Shown: positions 22,354 to 32,272, counted from the first letter of the stretch. The stretch: 40,141 nt of DNA from Chryseobacterium sp. OV279 (GCF_900128945.1 NZ_FQUD01000007.1:1-40141), one strand, 5' to 3'. The notes: generated from the letters alone by a model not told the origin. Translations and numbers: made by a program.

Positions 22354-25249
22354 AGGGGCTGATGTATAGTTTAACTTGTGTTCCTTGTTTTCCGTTTTTC
22401 TCAGACAGATTAATGATTTCTAAAGTGATATGGGTTTCAAATAACTGTTGGAAGGTTTTAATCCTTTTTTGAGATAATTTTAATCCGAAAGAATCAGTGT
22501 TTGGGGAAGATTCGTCTTTAGTTTTGATTCCTGTGCCATTATCCTCAATCGTGATGGAGAGGGTAGAATCTGCATGGTCAAAAGATATTTTAACGAAGCC
22601 TTTGGTATTTCTCAGGCTTGAAATTCCGTGTTTTATAGCATTCTCCACGAAAGGCTGAATTAATAGGGAGGGGATAGACCATCTTCTATTGACTCGTTCG
22701 GAAATATGGATTTCGTAATCAAAAAGCTCATTTTGGCGAAGCTTTTCCATATCCATATAGAGAGAAAGATATTCCACTTCTTCCTCTATGGGCATGAAGG
22801 TTTTTTCTGAGTAATGAAGCGTTTTTCTGATCAGCTGCGAAAAAATATCCAGATAGTTTTCTGTTTCCTGATAATCTTCCTTGAACAACAGATATTTAAT
22901 AGAATTAAGACAGTTATAAATGAAATGAGGGTTGATCTGTGCCTTAATAGCCTGTAGTTCCAGTTCTGCAATTTTCTTTTCGTGAAAGAATTTTTCCATT
23001 TTTTTATTACGCATTTTCTGCAGCCATGAATTAATGATCACAGTGACAGTCATGATCATAATAATCGCGAGAGCTGCCCTAAACCACCAGGTCTGCCAGA
23101 ATCTGGGTTTAATTTCAAAAGCCAGATCAGACGACATAAAAGACTGCTTCCCATTGTAACCCAATCCATACACCCGGAATGTATATTTTCCCGGAGGAAT
23201 GGAGTTGAATATGATAGCTGAGGAATTGCTAACCTGCCAGGCTTCATCAAGACCTTCCAACTTATATTTATAGCTTATTTTCCCCTGTGAAGCGTAATCG
23301 GGAAAGCTGAGGTTGAAAATCACATTATTATTGGAATGGCCGGTCAGGTTTGCGCTTAGATTATAATGCTCATTGTTTTCAATAGTGATGGAATTGATAA
23401 TAACCTTTTTGTGTATGGATTTTTCCTGTGTCAGAAGCTTCTGAATGGAAAAGATTCCCAGTCCTTTGGATGTCCCGATAAAAATAGTATCGTTTCTGAT
23501 GACACATTCTGATACCGCATTTGAGGGAAGGCCGTCTGTCTGGGTTAAATTGGTGATCTGAGGATTATTGTGGACAAGTTCAATTCTGGAAATTCCGGAA
23601 TTGGTGCTGGCCCAGAAGGTATTTTGATTTTCTATCTCTATTTTTTTCACCTGATCGCTGATCAGGCCATCCTTTTTCTCAATTTTCTTTAAAATACCCT
23701 TATCATTGAAAATAATAATTCCGTTGAGGTTGGTGGCCCCCAGATAGACATGATCTCTTAACTTTTTTAGATCGGTAAAATAATATCCCTTTAAGAACAA
23801 GGTCTTTTTTTTAGTTTTAATATTGAATTTGTACAGATCACTGAAATTACCCACCAATAAATTTTTTGGATCAAAAGGGAGAACGGTATATACTCGTTCA
23901 TCAAGAAGGCTGGTGATTTTTCCAGTTTTTAAATGGTAAGTCATTAAACTGCCGGATGTGCAGAAAAAGACCGAGTTCTGGGTGTAAGGAACGATGTTTT
24001 TTAAACTATACCTCAGTTTTTTACTCCTGTTTGTAGAAAGATCATAAACGACGATCTTAGCGGCCATACCGAAAATAGATACATTATGGTTCAGATAGAT
24101 GGATTTGTTTTCATCCTTGTTGTTTGCATCAAGCGTAATATCCTGCATCTTACCATTCCTGTAAATAATGGCTCCGTAAGAATTGTTATAGCCCAAAATA
24201 ATATTCTGATCATCTTTTGCAATCGCTTTGATATACTCGGAATTGCTTTTTACCGATAAGTTGATGTGATTGGTAAAAAGAGCTTTGGTGATAAAAAAAA
24301 CACCGCTGTTCCTGGAATTGAACCAGACATTATCATCTTTATCTACCAGAACATTGTTGATGACATGCTGGTTTAATATTTTTACAGGAGGTGCCAGATA
24401 TTTTTTATTTTCAAGCAGTGACTGGTTAAAATAGAGAACACCGCCATTCTGAACATTGAGCCACAGTTTGTTATTTTTATCAATAACACCGTAAAAGATG
24501 TTCTCTTTTGTATCGTAGGAGTGAATTTTCTTTATATGAAGCGGATCAGTCCTTTGATAGACCGTAATTTTTCCCTGATGCTGAAACACAAAAAAATCAT
24601 CTTTTTCACAGATTATACTTCCCGGATCTATGCTGATCTCTTTTTCTTTCCGGGTGATCAGGCTGTAAATTAAAATTTTGCCGGTAATACTGTTATTTAA
24701 ATATAAATTCTGAGTTCGGAAGTCATATTGTACCGTTGTAAATTCTCTTTTGTTATAATTTAAAAGGATTGGGTTTTTCTTTACTTTTCCATTTTCATAG
24801 ATAAAAATATTCCGCGGACCTTGGGTGCTGTATAAATAAAGTCTGTTTCCATCACGCGTAATTTTGGGAATTGAGCCTGAAAACTGGTTTTTCAGATAAT
24901 CGTTAATATTTAAATTGATCACCCGCCCGTTTTTCAGATAAGCAAAATCATTCAGGAAAGGAAGTATAAAAACCTCACCATTCGGCAAAGGCTCACAGGA
25001 TATAATGTCAATATTCTTTAATCCTTCTTCTTTTCCATACTGCTTAAAATCTTTTCCGTCAAATCTGAATAATCCGTTGTCACTGCCTATCCAGATCAGG
25101 CCATTTTGATCCTGCCGCAGGTGATAAGTATATGAACTGTTGAGGCCATCTTCTTCATTATAATTGACCATTCCGGGAATCTGTGGAAAAAATAATGAGG
25201 GAGACAGCAAAATGAAATAAAATAAGTGGGAAAAGACAAATTTTTTCAC
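22322..25249 (-). CDS. Sensor histidine kinase with periplasmic beta-propeller and Y_Y_Y domain (module 2)
   Basis: 975 residues from GTG 25249, with signal peptide MKKFVFSHLFYFILLSPSLFF. Architecture equals the kinase at 18045: propeller repeats (GLIWIGSDNGLFRFDG; DNVWFNSRNSGVFF), Y_Y_Y domain (PPGKYTFRVYGLGYNG), membrane helix after FWQTWWFRAA, then a PF06580 kinase core with H775 (AQINPHFIYNCLNS), N-box QPFVENAIKHG and G-box EDNGTGIK. The two proteins align end to end; the N-terminal 100 residues and the kinase core are best conserved, the middle propeller blades most diverged, which suggests altered ligand preference. Promoter at 25269-25299 matches that of module 1. Confidence 0.94.
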   Translation of the reverse strand: MKKFVFSHLFYFILLSPSLFFPQIPGMVNYNEEDGLNSSYTYHLRQDQNGLIWIGSDNGLFRFDGKDFKQYGKEEGLKNIDIISCEPLPNGEVFILPFLNDFAYLKNGRVINLNINDYLKNQFSGSIPKITRDGNRLYLYSTQGPRNIFIYENGKVKKNPILLNYNKREFTTVQYDFRTQNLYLNNSITGKILIYSLITRKEKEISIDPGSIICEKDDFFVFQHQGKITVYQRTDPLHIKKIHSYDTKENIFYGVIDKNNKLWLNVQNGGVLYFNQSLLENKKYLAPPVKILNQHVINNVLVDKDDNVWFNSRNSGVFFITKALFTNHINLSVKSNSEYIKAIAKDDQNIILGYNNSYGAIIYRNGKMQDITLDANNKDENKSIYLNHNVSIFGMAAKIVVYDLSTNRSKKLRYSLKNIVPYTQNSVFFCTSGSLMTYHLKTGKITSLLDERVYTVLPFDPKNLLVGNFSDLYKFNIKTKKKTLFLKGYYFTDLKKLRDHVYLGATNLNGIIIFNDKGILKKIEKKDGLISDQVKKIEIENQNTFWASTNSGISRIELVHNNPQITNLTQTDGLPSNAVSECVIRNDTIFIGTSKGLGIFSIQKLLTQEKSIHKKVIINSITIENNEHYNLSANLTGHSNNNVIFNLSFPDYASQGKISYKYKLEGLDEAWQVSNSSAIIFNSIPPGKYTFRVYGLGYNGKQSFMSSDLAFEIKPRFWQTWWFRAALAIIMIMTVTVIINSWLQKMRNKKMEKFFHEKKIAELELQAIKAQINPHFIYNCLNSIKYLLFKEDYQETENYLDIFSQLIRKTLHYSEKTFMPIEEEVEYLSLYMDMEKLRQNELFDYEIHISERVNRRWSIPSLLIQPFVENAIKHGISSLRNTKGFVKISFDHADSTLSITIEDNGTGIKTKDESSPNTDSFGLKLSQKRIKTFQQLFETHITLEIINLSEKNGKQGTQVKLYISPYENKNTNLHH

Positions 25250-25268
25250 ATCATATTGAATAATGTGG

Positions 25269-25299
25269 TAAATATAGGATTTGACTGATAATAATGCAA
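25269..25299 (-). promoter_or_regulatory. Promoter of kinase module 2
   Basis: Minus-strand TTG (25299-25297), 20-base spacer and TATATTTA (25276-25269), same arrangement and nearly same sequence as at 21001-21031. Confidence 0.6.
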
Positions 25300-25363
25300 A
25301 ATTTAAGATTAAATATTGAATAAAATCGAATTGAAAAAATTCGGATAATTTTGTACAATTTCG

Positions 25364-25371
25364 TACTTTTG
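25364..25371 (+). promoter_or_regulatory. -7 element for parE operon
   Basis: TACTTTTG matches TAnnTTTG, 20 bases before the parE ATG. Confidence 0.55.
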
Positions 25372-25391
25372 TATGTTTGCTGAAATCATAT

Positions 25392-27275
25392 ATGTCACAA
25401 GAAATAAATCCAATCTACTCCGAAGATAATATCAGAACCCTCGACTGGCAGGAACACATCCGTCTGCGCCCCGGAATGTACATCGGGAAGCTCGGAGACG
25501 GCTCCTCTGCAGATGACGGTATTTACATCCTGCTGAAAGAAATTCTGGACAACTCCATTGATGAGTTCAGAATGAAGTCAGGGAAAAGAATAGAAATAAA
25601 AGTGGACGACGGGAAAGTCAGTATCCGTGACTTTGGCCGTGGAATCCCGCTTGGAAAGGTAGTAGATGCCGTTTCTAAAATGAATACGGGAGGAAAGTAT
25701 GACAGCAAAGCCTTCAAAAAATCTGTAGGATTAAACGGGGTTGGTACCAAAGCCGTGAATGCCCTTTCAGAATATTTCCGCGTACGGTCTTTCCGTGAAG
25801 GAAAAGTGAAGATGGCGGAGTTTTGCAGAGGAATCATCACGGAAGACCACGAAGAAAAAGATACTTCAGACCGCAATGGTACGGAGATCTCCTTCGTTCC
25901 GGACGGAGAAATTTTCCTTCATTTCAAATACAGAAAAGAATATATTGAAAAGATGCTGCGTAACTACGCGTATCTGAATCCGGGTTTGAAAATTATTTTC
26001 AACGGGGAAACCTATTATTCTGAGAACGGACTGAAAGACCTTTTGGAAGAAGAGATGGAAAACGAAATTCTGTATTCCATCATTCACCTGAAAGATACGG
26101 ATATAGAACTGGCGATCACGCATTCAGACAAATCGCAGACGGAAACGTATTTCTCTTTCGTAAACGGACAGAATACCACGCAGGGTGGAACGCACCTTAA
26201 TGCTTTCCGTGAAGCGTATGTTAAGACAATCCGCGAATTCTTCAATAAAAACTTTGATGCATCAGACATCAGAAAATCCATTATAGCAGCTATTTCCATC
26301 AATGTGGAAGAGCCTGTATTCGAGTCCCAGACCAAAACAAAACTTGGATCTAATGATATGGGCCCGAACGGACCTACCGTAAGGACTTTTATCATTGATT
26401 TTCTGAAAAGCAAACTGGATAATTTCCTTCACAAAAACCCTGAAATTGCCGAGGCTATCCAGAGAAAGATCCTGATCTCCGAGAGAGAAAGAAAAGAACT
26501 TTCAGGAATCCAGAAACTGGCAAGGGAAAGGGCTAAAAAAGTATCACTTCACAACAAAAAACTGCGTGACTGCAGACAACATTATAACGACCAGAAAAAT
26601 GAAAGAAAAGGGGAAACCCAGATCTTCATTACCGAGGGAGATTCTGCATCCGGATCCATCACAAAATCCAGGGACGTAGAAACTCAGGCTGTATTTTCAC
26701 TGAAAGGAAAGCCTTTGAACTGCTACGGACTGACGAAAAAAGTGGTGTACGAGAATGAAGAGTTCAACCTTCTTCAGGCGGCTTTGAATATCGAAGAAAG
26801 TTTGGAAGATCTGAGATACAATCAGGTGATTATATCAACGGATGCCGATGTGGATGGGATGCACATCCGTCTTCTGATGATCACCTTCTTCCTTCAGTTC
26901 TTCCCGGATCTGATTAAGAATGGTCACCTTTATATCCTTCAGACTCCATTGTTCAGGGTAAGAAATAAAAAGGAAACAAGATACTGCTACAGCGAAGCAG
27001 AAAGGATCAAAGCGCTGAATGAACTTGGAAAAAATCCTGAAATCACACGATTCAAAGGACTTGGAGAGATCTCTCCTGATGAGTTTAAACATTTCATCGG
27101 AAAAGATATCCGTCTGGAGCCTGTCGTGATCGGTAAAGATCAGACGATAGATCAGCTGCTGGAATTCTATATGGGTAAAAATACCCCGGACAGACAGGTA
27201 TTTATCCTTGAAAATCTTGTCGTAGAAGATGCAGATATTGAGAAGAAGGAAATACTGGACGAAGCCGCAGGTTAA
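25392..27275 (+). CDS. parE: DNA topoisomerase IV subunit B
   Basis: 627 residues from the ATG at 25392; the frame extends five codons to a TTG, but MSQEINPIYSEDN fits the family. GHKL ATPase: E50 and N54 (KEILDNSIDE), DFGRGIP, and the lid GLNGVGTKAVNALS. Transducer domain in the middle. TOPRIM: E415 in EGDSASGS and metal-binding D484/D486/D488 (DADVDGMH). With ParC it forms the enzyme that decatenates daughter chromosomes using ATP. It begins an apparent operon with a small membrane protein gene, parC and a rhomboid gene. Confidence 0.95.
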   Translation: MSQEINPIYSEDNIRTLDWQEHIRLRPGMYIGKLGDGSSADDGIYILLKEILDNSIDEFRMKSGKRIEIKVDDGKVSIRDFGRGIPLGKVVDAVSKMNTGGKYDSKAFKKSVGLNGVGTKAVNALSEYFRVRSFREGKVKMAEFCRGIITEDHEEKDTSDRNGTEISFVPDGEIFLHFKYRKEYIEKMLRNYAYLNPGLKIIFNGETYYSENGLKDLLEEEMENEILYSIIHLKDTDIELAITHSDKSQTETYFSFVNGQNTTQGGTHLNAFREAYVKTIREFFNKNFDASDIRKSIIAAISINVEEPVFESQTKTKLGSNDMGPNGPTVRTFIIDFLKSKLDNFLHKNPEIAEAIQRKILISERERKELSGIQKLARERAKKVSLHNKKLRDCRQHYNDQKNERKGETQIFITEGDSASGSITKSRDVETQAVFSLKGKPLNCYGLTKKVVYENEEFNLLQAALNIEESLEDLRYNQVIISTDADVDGMHIRLLMITFFLQFFPDLIKNGHLYILQTPLFRVRNKKETRYCYSEAERIKALNELGKNPEITRFKGLGEISPDEFKHFIGKDIRLEPVVIGKDQTIDQLLEFYMGKNTPDRQVFILENLVVEDADIEKKEILDEAAG

Positions 27276-27321
27276 AAAACTAAACTAATACACATAAAAC
27301 ACCAAACACACAATACCAGAC

Positions 27322-27798
27322 ATGAGACTTAGCAACCGCAATAAAGCTTCAATTTACAATTTTGTACATACGCTGCTGCTGATGATGGTCATATTTGGGA
27401 TAGCTGCATTTTTACTTAACGAGTACAGATTTCATGCGGTAGGAAAAGAAAGTTATATCATTCTTATTCTTCCGATCCTGCTGCTGGTGATTTTTCACCT
27501 GAACGGCAGACAGATCTTTGAATACGACAGTGACGGAGAAGCGCTGAACTTTAAAAACAGGAACATTATTCCTTTTTTAGACAGACCGCTTCATGACGAA
27601 TTTCCGAAGTATAAACTGATGAAGTATGAGATTGTCAATGTATTCTTTATCAAAAGATTATATATTACGATTTCAAGTAAAAACAGCGGTTCTACCATCC
27701 TCAAATATGAAATATCTTATTTGAGCCAAAAAGAAGTAAACGATTTAAAACTCTCTCTGAATAAAGTAGTGAAAGCTAACGAGGAGAAAAATGATTAA
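27322..27798 (+). CDS. Small membrane protein between parE and parC
   Basis: Not recognised to family level. 158 residues: two membrane segments (about 13-34 and 44-61), then a soluble, beta-rich domain of about 95 residues (IFEYDSDGEALNFKNRNI, YEIVNVFFIKRLYITISS, YEISYLSQKEVNDLKLSL), a layout like bacterial PH-like membrane proteins. The soluble domain should face the cytoplasm. It is 46 bases after parE and 6 bases before parC, so it is cotranscribed with both topoisomerase genes. A link to topoisomerase function is only suggested by position. Confidence 0.85.
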   Translation: MRLSNRNKASIYNFVHTLLLMMVIFGIAAFLLNEYRFHAVGKESYIILILPILLLVIFHLNGRQIFEYDSDGEALNFKNRNIIPFLDRPLHDEFPKYKLMKYEIVNVFFIKRLYITISSKNSGSTILKYEISYLSQKEVNDLKLSLNKVVKANEEKND

Positions 27799-27804
27799 AA
27801 ACAG

Positions 27805-30393
27805 ATGACGACAGAAGAAAACTCGCACGAAGGTGAGAGCTTGAAAAAAGTCTCAGGACTTTATAAAGACTGGTTTCTGGACTATGCTTCCTATGTGATT
27901 CTGGATAGAGCGATTCCTTCCGTCTATGATGGGCTAAAACCCGTTCAGAGAAGGATCATGCACTCTATGCGGGAACTGGAAGACGGCCGTTACAATAAAG
28001 TTGCCAATATCGTTGGGAATACCATGAAGTACCACCCTCACGGAGATGCTTCCATTACCGATGCCATGGTACAGATCGGGCAGAAAGAACTCTTGATAGA
28101 TACCCAAGGAAACTGGGGAAACATCTATACGGGAGACTCTGCGGCAGCGGCAAGATATATCGAAGCCAGGCTGACTCCTTTCGCACTGGAAGTAGTCTTT
28201 AATCCGAAAACTACGGAATGGGCGAAATCCTATGACGGAAGAAATAACGAACCTATCGATCTTCCGGTTAAATTTCCTTTGCTTCTTGCACAGGGCGTAG
28301 AAGGGATCGGGGTAGGACTTTCCACGAAAATCCTTCCGCATAACTTCAATGAACTGATCAACGCTTCTGTTGCCCATTTGAAAGGAAAGAAATTTGAACT
28401 TTTTCCGGATTTTATGACGGCGGGTTATCTGGATGTTTCAGAATATAACGATGGTCACAGAGGCGGAAAAGTAAGAGCGAGAGCAAGAATTACCCACACC
28501 GACAAGCATATGCTGGTGATTTCCGAACTTCCTTTCTCAAAAACAACCAGTGACCTGATCGATTCTATCCTGAAGGCCAACGAAAAAGGAAAGATCAAGA
28601 TCAAAAAGATTGAAGACAATACTTCAGATACGGTAGAGATCCTGATTCATCTCCATAATGATGTATCACCGGATAAAACCATTGATGCACTGTATGCCTT
28701 TACAGACTGTCAGGTAACGATTTCTCCGAATGCCTGCGTTATTGTAGGAGACAAACCGATGTTCATGAATGTTTCGGATATTCTGAAAATGAATACGGAG
28801 CACACGGTTTCTTTACTTAAAAAGGAACTTGAAATTGAACTTCACGAGCTTCAGGAAAGCTGGCATTTTTCTTCACTGGAAAGAATCTTTATCGAGAACA
28901 GGATCTATCATGATATTGAAGAAGTAAAGACCTGGGAAGATGTTATTAAAACTATTGATAAAGGTTTAGAACCTCATACCAAGCATCTCTTAAGAGCGGT
29001 AACAGAAGAAGATATTTTAAAACTGACCGAGATCAGGATTAAGAGAATTTCAAGATTCGATTTAGATAAATTTAAAGAAAATATAGCAGCCCTTGAAGGC
29101 AAAATAGAGCAGGTAAAATACAATCTTGCTAATCTGATTGCTTACGCGATTGATTATTATTTAAATATTCAGAAGAAATACGGAAAAGACAGACAGAGAA
29201 AAACTGAGCTTAGAATCTTTGATACCATTGATGCCACTAAAGTAGCGGTAGCTAATGAAAAGTTCTATGCCAATTTCGAGGAAGGCTTTATCGGAACATC
29301 GCTGAAAAAAGATCAGTATCTGTTCGACTGTTCGGATATTGATGATATCATTATATTCAGAAAAGACGGAACCATGAAGGTGGTGAAGGTGGATGCGAAA
29401 ATATTCGTCGGAAAAGACCTTCTGAGCGTTGCCATATGGAAGAAAAATGACAAAAGAACGGTCTACAACATGATCTACCGTGAAGGCACCGCCGGACCTT
29501 ACTACATGAAACGTTTCTCCGTGACGGCAGTAACCCGGAACACAGATTATCCGCTGGCTTCCGATAAAAAAGGTTCGGAAGTCCTGTATTTCTCTGCCAA
29601 TCCTAATGGTGAAGCAGAAACAGTAACGGTGCTGTTAAAACCGAATCCTAGGATCAGGAAAAATAAAATGGAGATCGATTTCTCCGATCTTGCGATTAAA
29701 GGAAGAGACTCCAAAGGAAACCTGGTAACCAAGTATTCGGTGAAAAAGGTAGATATGAAAGAGGAAGGCGTTTCTACGCTGGCTCCAAGAAGAATCTGGT
29801 TTGATGATACCGTGAGAAGACTTAATGCAGATGCAAGAGGGACTCTTTTAGGCAGTTTCAAAGGAGACGACAGAATTCTGACCATCAATACAAACGGAGA
29901 AGTGAAGCTCGTTTCTTTCGATCTTGGAAACCGTTTCGATGATGAATACTTAGTTCTTGAAAAATGGAAGCCGCAACAGCCGGTGACCTGCATCTATTAT
30001 GATGGTGAAAAAGACATGTATTTCATCAAGAGGTTCCTGCTGGAAAACACAGTGAATTTGCAGACGTTCATGCCTTCGGAGCACCCGAAATCATTCATCG
30101 AAAATGTAATCGTAGCGAACGGAGCATCTGCAGAAATTATTTTTGCTAAAGATAAAGGTAAAGACCGCGATGCTGAAATGATACATCTGGATGAATTTAT
30201 TACTGTAAAAGGAATAAAGGCCATCGGAAACCAGTTTACCAAATTTAAAGTAAAAACCATTAATATTACGATTCCGGAACCCGTAGAAGAGGAACCGGAA
30301 GTGTATGAAGAGCCGGAAACCGGAGACGGTATTGTGGATGACGACCGTACTGTAATCGGGGATCTGTTTGAAAGCGGTGAACCAGAAAATTAA
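27805..30393 (+). CDS. parC: DNA topoisomerase IV subunit A
   Basis: 862 residues. Breakage-reunion domain with the active-site tyrosine Y118 (AAARYIEARLTP), KPVQRRIMHSM near residue 50, and HPHGDASITDAM (77-88). A C-terminal beta-pinwheel-like region (about 500-820) wraps DNA, followed by an acidic tail (PVEEEPEVYEEPETGDG). The residue at the E. coli ParC Ser80 position is Ala82, and the Glu84 position is Asp86. Spacing of six bases from the preceding gene indicates one operon. Confidence 0.95.
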   Translation: MTTEENSHEGESLKKVSGLYKDWFLDYASYVILDRAIPSVYDGLKPVQRRIMHSMRELEDGRYNKVANIVGNTMKYHPHGDASITDAMVQIGQKELLIDTQGNWGNIYTGDSAAAARYIEARLTPFALEVVFNPKTTEWAKSYDGRNNEPIDLPVKFPLLLAQGVEGIGVGLSTKILPHNFNELINASVAHLKGKKFELFPDFMTAGYLDVSEYNDGHRGGKVRARARITHTDKHMLVISELPFSKTTSDLIDSILKANEKGKIKIKKIEDNTSDTVEILIHLHNDVSPDKTIDALYAFTDCQVTISPNACVIVGDKPMFMNVSDILKMNTEHTVSLLKKELEIELHELQESWHFSSLERIFIENRIYHDIEEVKTWEDVIKTIDKGLEPHTKHLLRAVTEEDILKLTEIRIKRISRFDLDKFKENIAALEGKIEQVKYNLANLIAYAIDYYLNIQKKYGKDRQRKTELRIFDTIDATKVAVANEKFYANFEEGFIGTSLKKDQYLFDCSDIDDIIIFRKDGTMKVVKVDAKIFVGKDLLSVAIWKKNDKRTVYNMIYREGTAGPYYMKRFSVTAVTRNTDYPLASDKKGSEVLYFSANPNGEAETVTVLLKPNPRIRKNKMEIDFSDLAIKGRDSKGNLVTKYSVKKVDMKEEGVSTLAPRRIWFDDTVRRLNADARGTLLGSFKGDDRILTINTNGEVKLVSFDLGNRFDDEYLVLEKWKPQQPVTCIYYDGEKDMYFIKRFLLENTVNLQTFMPSEHPKSFIENVIVANGASAEIIFAKDKGKDRDAEMIHLDEFITVKGIKAIGNQFTKFKVKTINITIPEPVEEEPEVYEEPETGDGIVDDDRTVIGDLFESGEPEN

Positions 30394-30404
30394 GCATTAA
30401 ACTT

Positions 30405-31058
30405 ATGAATATTCTAATCGTATTTATCATCATTACGGCCATTATCAGTTTTGTTGCCTTCAACAATCCGGGGATTACCGAGAAATATAAATTCAGTGTA
30501 GGACCTATTCTGAACAGGAAAGAGTATATACGTCTTATTTCATCAGGGTTTTTGCATGCCGATATCATGCACCTGGTATTTAATATGATGACGCTGTATT
30601 TCTTTGGACCAATTGTTATTCAGGCTTTCGGAAACATCGGTTTCGCGATTGTCTATCTGGGATCTATACTGCTGGGGAATTTTCTCTCGCTTTATATTTA
30701 CCAGAAACAGCCTTGGTATTCTGCAGTAGGAGCGAGTGGAGGGGTTTCAGGGATATTATTTGCTTCCATTGCAATGATTCCTGACATCGGCATCTACATC
30801 TTCTTTATTCCGATTCCGATTAAAGGATATATTTTCGGACTGCTGTATTTCGGATATTCCGTGTACATGATGATGAATCCCAGACAGCAAGATAATATTG
30901 GCCATGCGGCACACCTTGGAGGTGCATTCTTCGGATTGGTGTATGCTGTGGCGATGGCTCCGGAACAGGCAATGCACAATGCTTTGTATCTTGGAATTAT
31001 GTCTCTGCCACTCATCTATCTGGGCTACGAAATTTTTGTCAGGAAGAGAATAGGATAA
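30405..31058 (+). CDS. Rhomboid family intramembrane serine protease
   Basis: 217 residues, about six membrane helices. Catalytic serine S111 in GASGGVSG, catalytic histidine H170 in HAAHLGG, and the oxyanion-type motif H56-LVF-N60 in helix 2. Rhomboids cut transmembrane substrates within the inner membrane; the substrate here is unknown. Eleven bases separate it from parC, so it belongs to the same transcription unit. Confidence 0.92.
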   Translation: MNILIVFIIITAIISFVAFNNPGITEKYKFSVGPILNRKEYIRLISSGFLHADIMHLVFNMMTLYFFGPIVIQAFGNIGFAIVYLGSILLGNFLSLYIYQKQPWYSAVGASGGVSGILFASIAMIPDIGIYIFFIPIPIKGYIFGLLYFGYSVYMMMNPRQQDNIGHAAHLGGAFFGLVYAVAMAPEQAMHNALYLGIMSLPLIYLGYEIFVRKRIG

Positions 31059-31088
31059 AAGCTATCTTTACTTAAAATATCAAAACCA

Positions 31089-32198
31089 ATGAACACATCA
31101 GAATTAAACCGCTTTATCGTTGTATTAATCTATGGTTCATTGGTTTTGCTTTCTTTACTGAAACTGTCCAATCCTTTGCGGGTTAACAGGAAAGCTAATT
31201 TCTGGTTCGGGATATTTCTATTTTTATGGTCAAGTTTCTGGCTGGATGAAGTCCTGACGCTTGTTACAGATTCCCAGGTAGAAGTTCATTCCATTATTTC
31301 TGTCCAGATTATTCAGTTTCTGACACCGATTATGTTCTATTTCAGTGTATTATTTTACACCAATCCGTCATTTAAATTTAAAATTACAGATCTTAAATAC
31401 CTGATTCTGCCCGTTATCTTTTGGATTAATATTCTGTTACAGCGTTTCGGGGGATTTAAGGATAATACCGTTTTTAATGTTGTCTTTATCGGGTTAATCC
31501 TTTTCCAGGCCTTATTCTATACGGGTCTTTCCTACTTCACCATTCGAAAACATAAGAAAAGAATCCAGCAGTTTTCTGCCAATACGGAAGGAATCAATCT
31601 GAACTGGCTGGAGTACATCACAATTATTATTTTCATTATCAATATTGCCTACGTAGTTTATAATCTATCCTACGATTCAACAGCCTTGAATTTCTTCATT
31701 AACGGAGCTTTCCTTGTTGTGATTTATTTTGTAGGCTATTATTCTTTAAAACAGAAAGAAATTTATCCATTGGAAGAAAAACAGCGTGAGGAACTGATAT
31801 CCATTGATGAAGATCCGGAAACGGAAGAAGTGAAGAAAAAGCTGATCTCTGATGAAGAACTCTTAAAGATCAAAAGCCAGCTTGAAGAAATCATGGGTAA
31901 GCAAAAACCTTATCTTGACAGTGAACTGAACCTGATCCGTCTTTCCGAACTCTTATCTATTTCTACTCATCATCTGTCTTATGTAATCAATACCGGGTTT
32001 AAAAAAAACTTTTTCCAGTATGTCAATGAATACAGGATTGAGTACGCTAAAAAACTTCTTAAAGATACCCAGAGCAAACTTTCGATTTTGGGTATCGCTT
32101 ACGAATCTGGCTTCAATTCTAAAACTTCTTTCAACACCACGTTTAAAAAACTGACCGATCAGACTCCTTCCGAGTATAAAAATGGTTCAGGTTTATAA
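31089..32198 (+). CDS. Membrane-anchored AraC family regulator
   Basis: 369 residues. About seven hydrophobic helices in residues 8-225, then a charged linker and a C-terminal AraC DNA-binding domain (about 270-365) with LSELLSISTHHLSYVINTGF, YVNEYRIEYAKKLLKDTQ, GIAYESGFNSKTSFNTTFKKLT and TPSEYK. This layout is frequent in Flavobacteriia and suggests a sensor in the membrane that controls transcription directly. It is 30 bases behind the rhomboid gene, so a link between the protease and release or control of the regulator is conceivable, but unproven. Confidence 0.9.
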   Translation: MNTSELNRFIVVLIYGSLVLLSLLKLSNPLRVNRKANFWFGIFLFLWSSFWLDEVLTLVTDSQVEVHSIISVQIIQFLTPIMFYFSVLFYTNPSFKFKITDLKYLILPVIFWINILLQRFGGFKDNTVFNVVFIGLILFQALFYTGLSYFTIRKHKKRIQQFSANTEGINLNWLEYITIIIFIINIAYVVYNLSYDSTALNFFINGAFLVVIYFVGYYSLKQKEIYPLEEKQREELISIDEDPETEEVKKKLISDEELLKIKSQLEEIMGKQKPYLDSELNLIRLSELLSISTHHLSYVINTGFKKNFFQYVNEYRIEYAKKLLKDTQSKLSILGIAYESGFNSKTSFNTTFKKLTDQTPSEYKNGSGL

Positions 32199-32252
32199 AT
32201 TTTAACGTTCTTATTTAAATAACTATCTGTTTTTCATTTAGTTGTGTGTATT

Positions 32253-32272
32253 TATTTTTAAAATTAAAAATA
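32253..32272. repeat. Perfect AT-rich palindrome
   Basis: TATTTTTAA-AA-TTAAAAATA, lying 25 bases before the -33 element of the next gene. A possible operator, or AT-rich chance palindrome. Confidence 0.4.
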
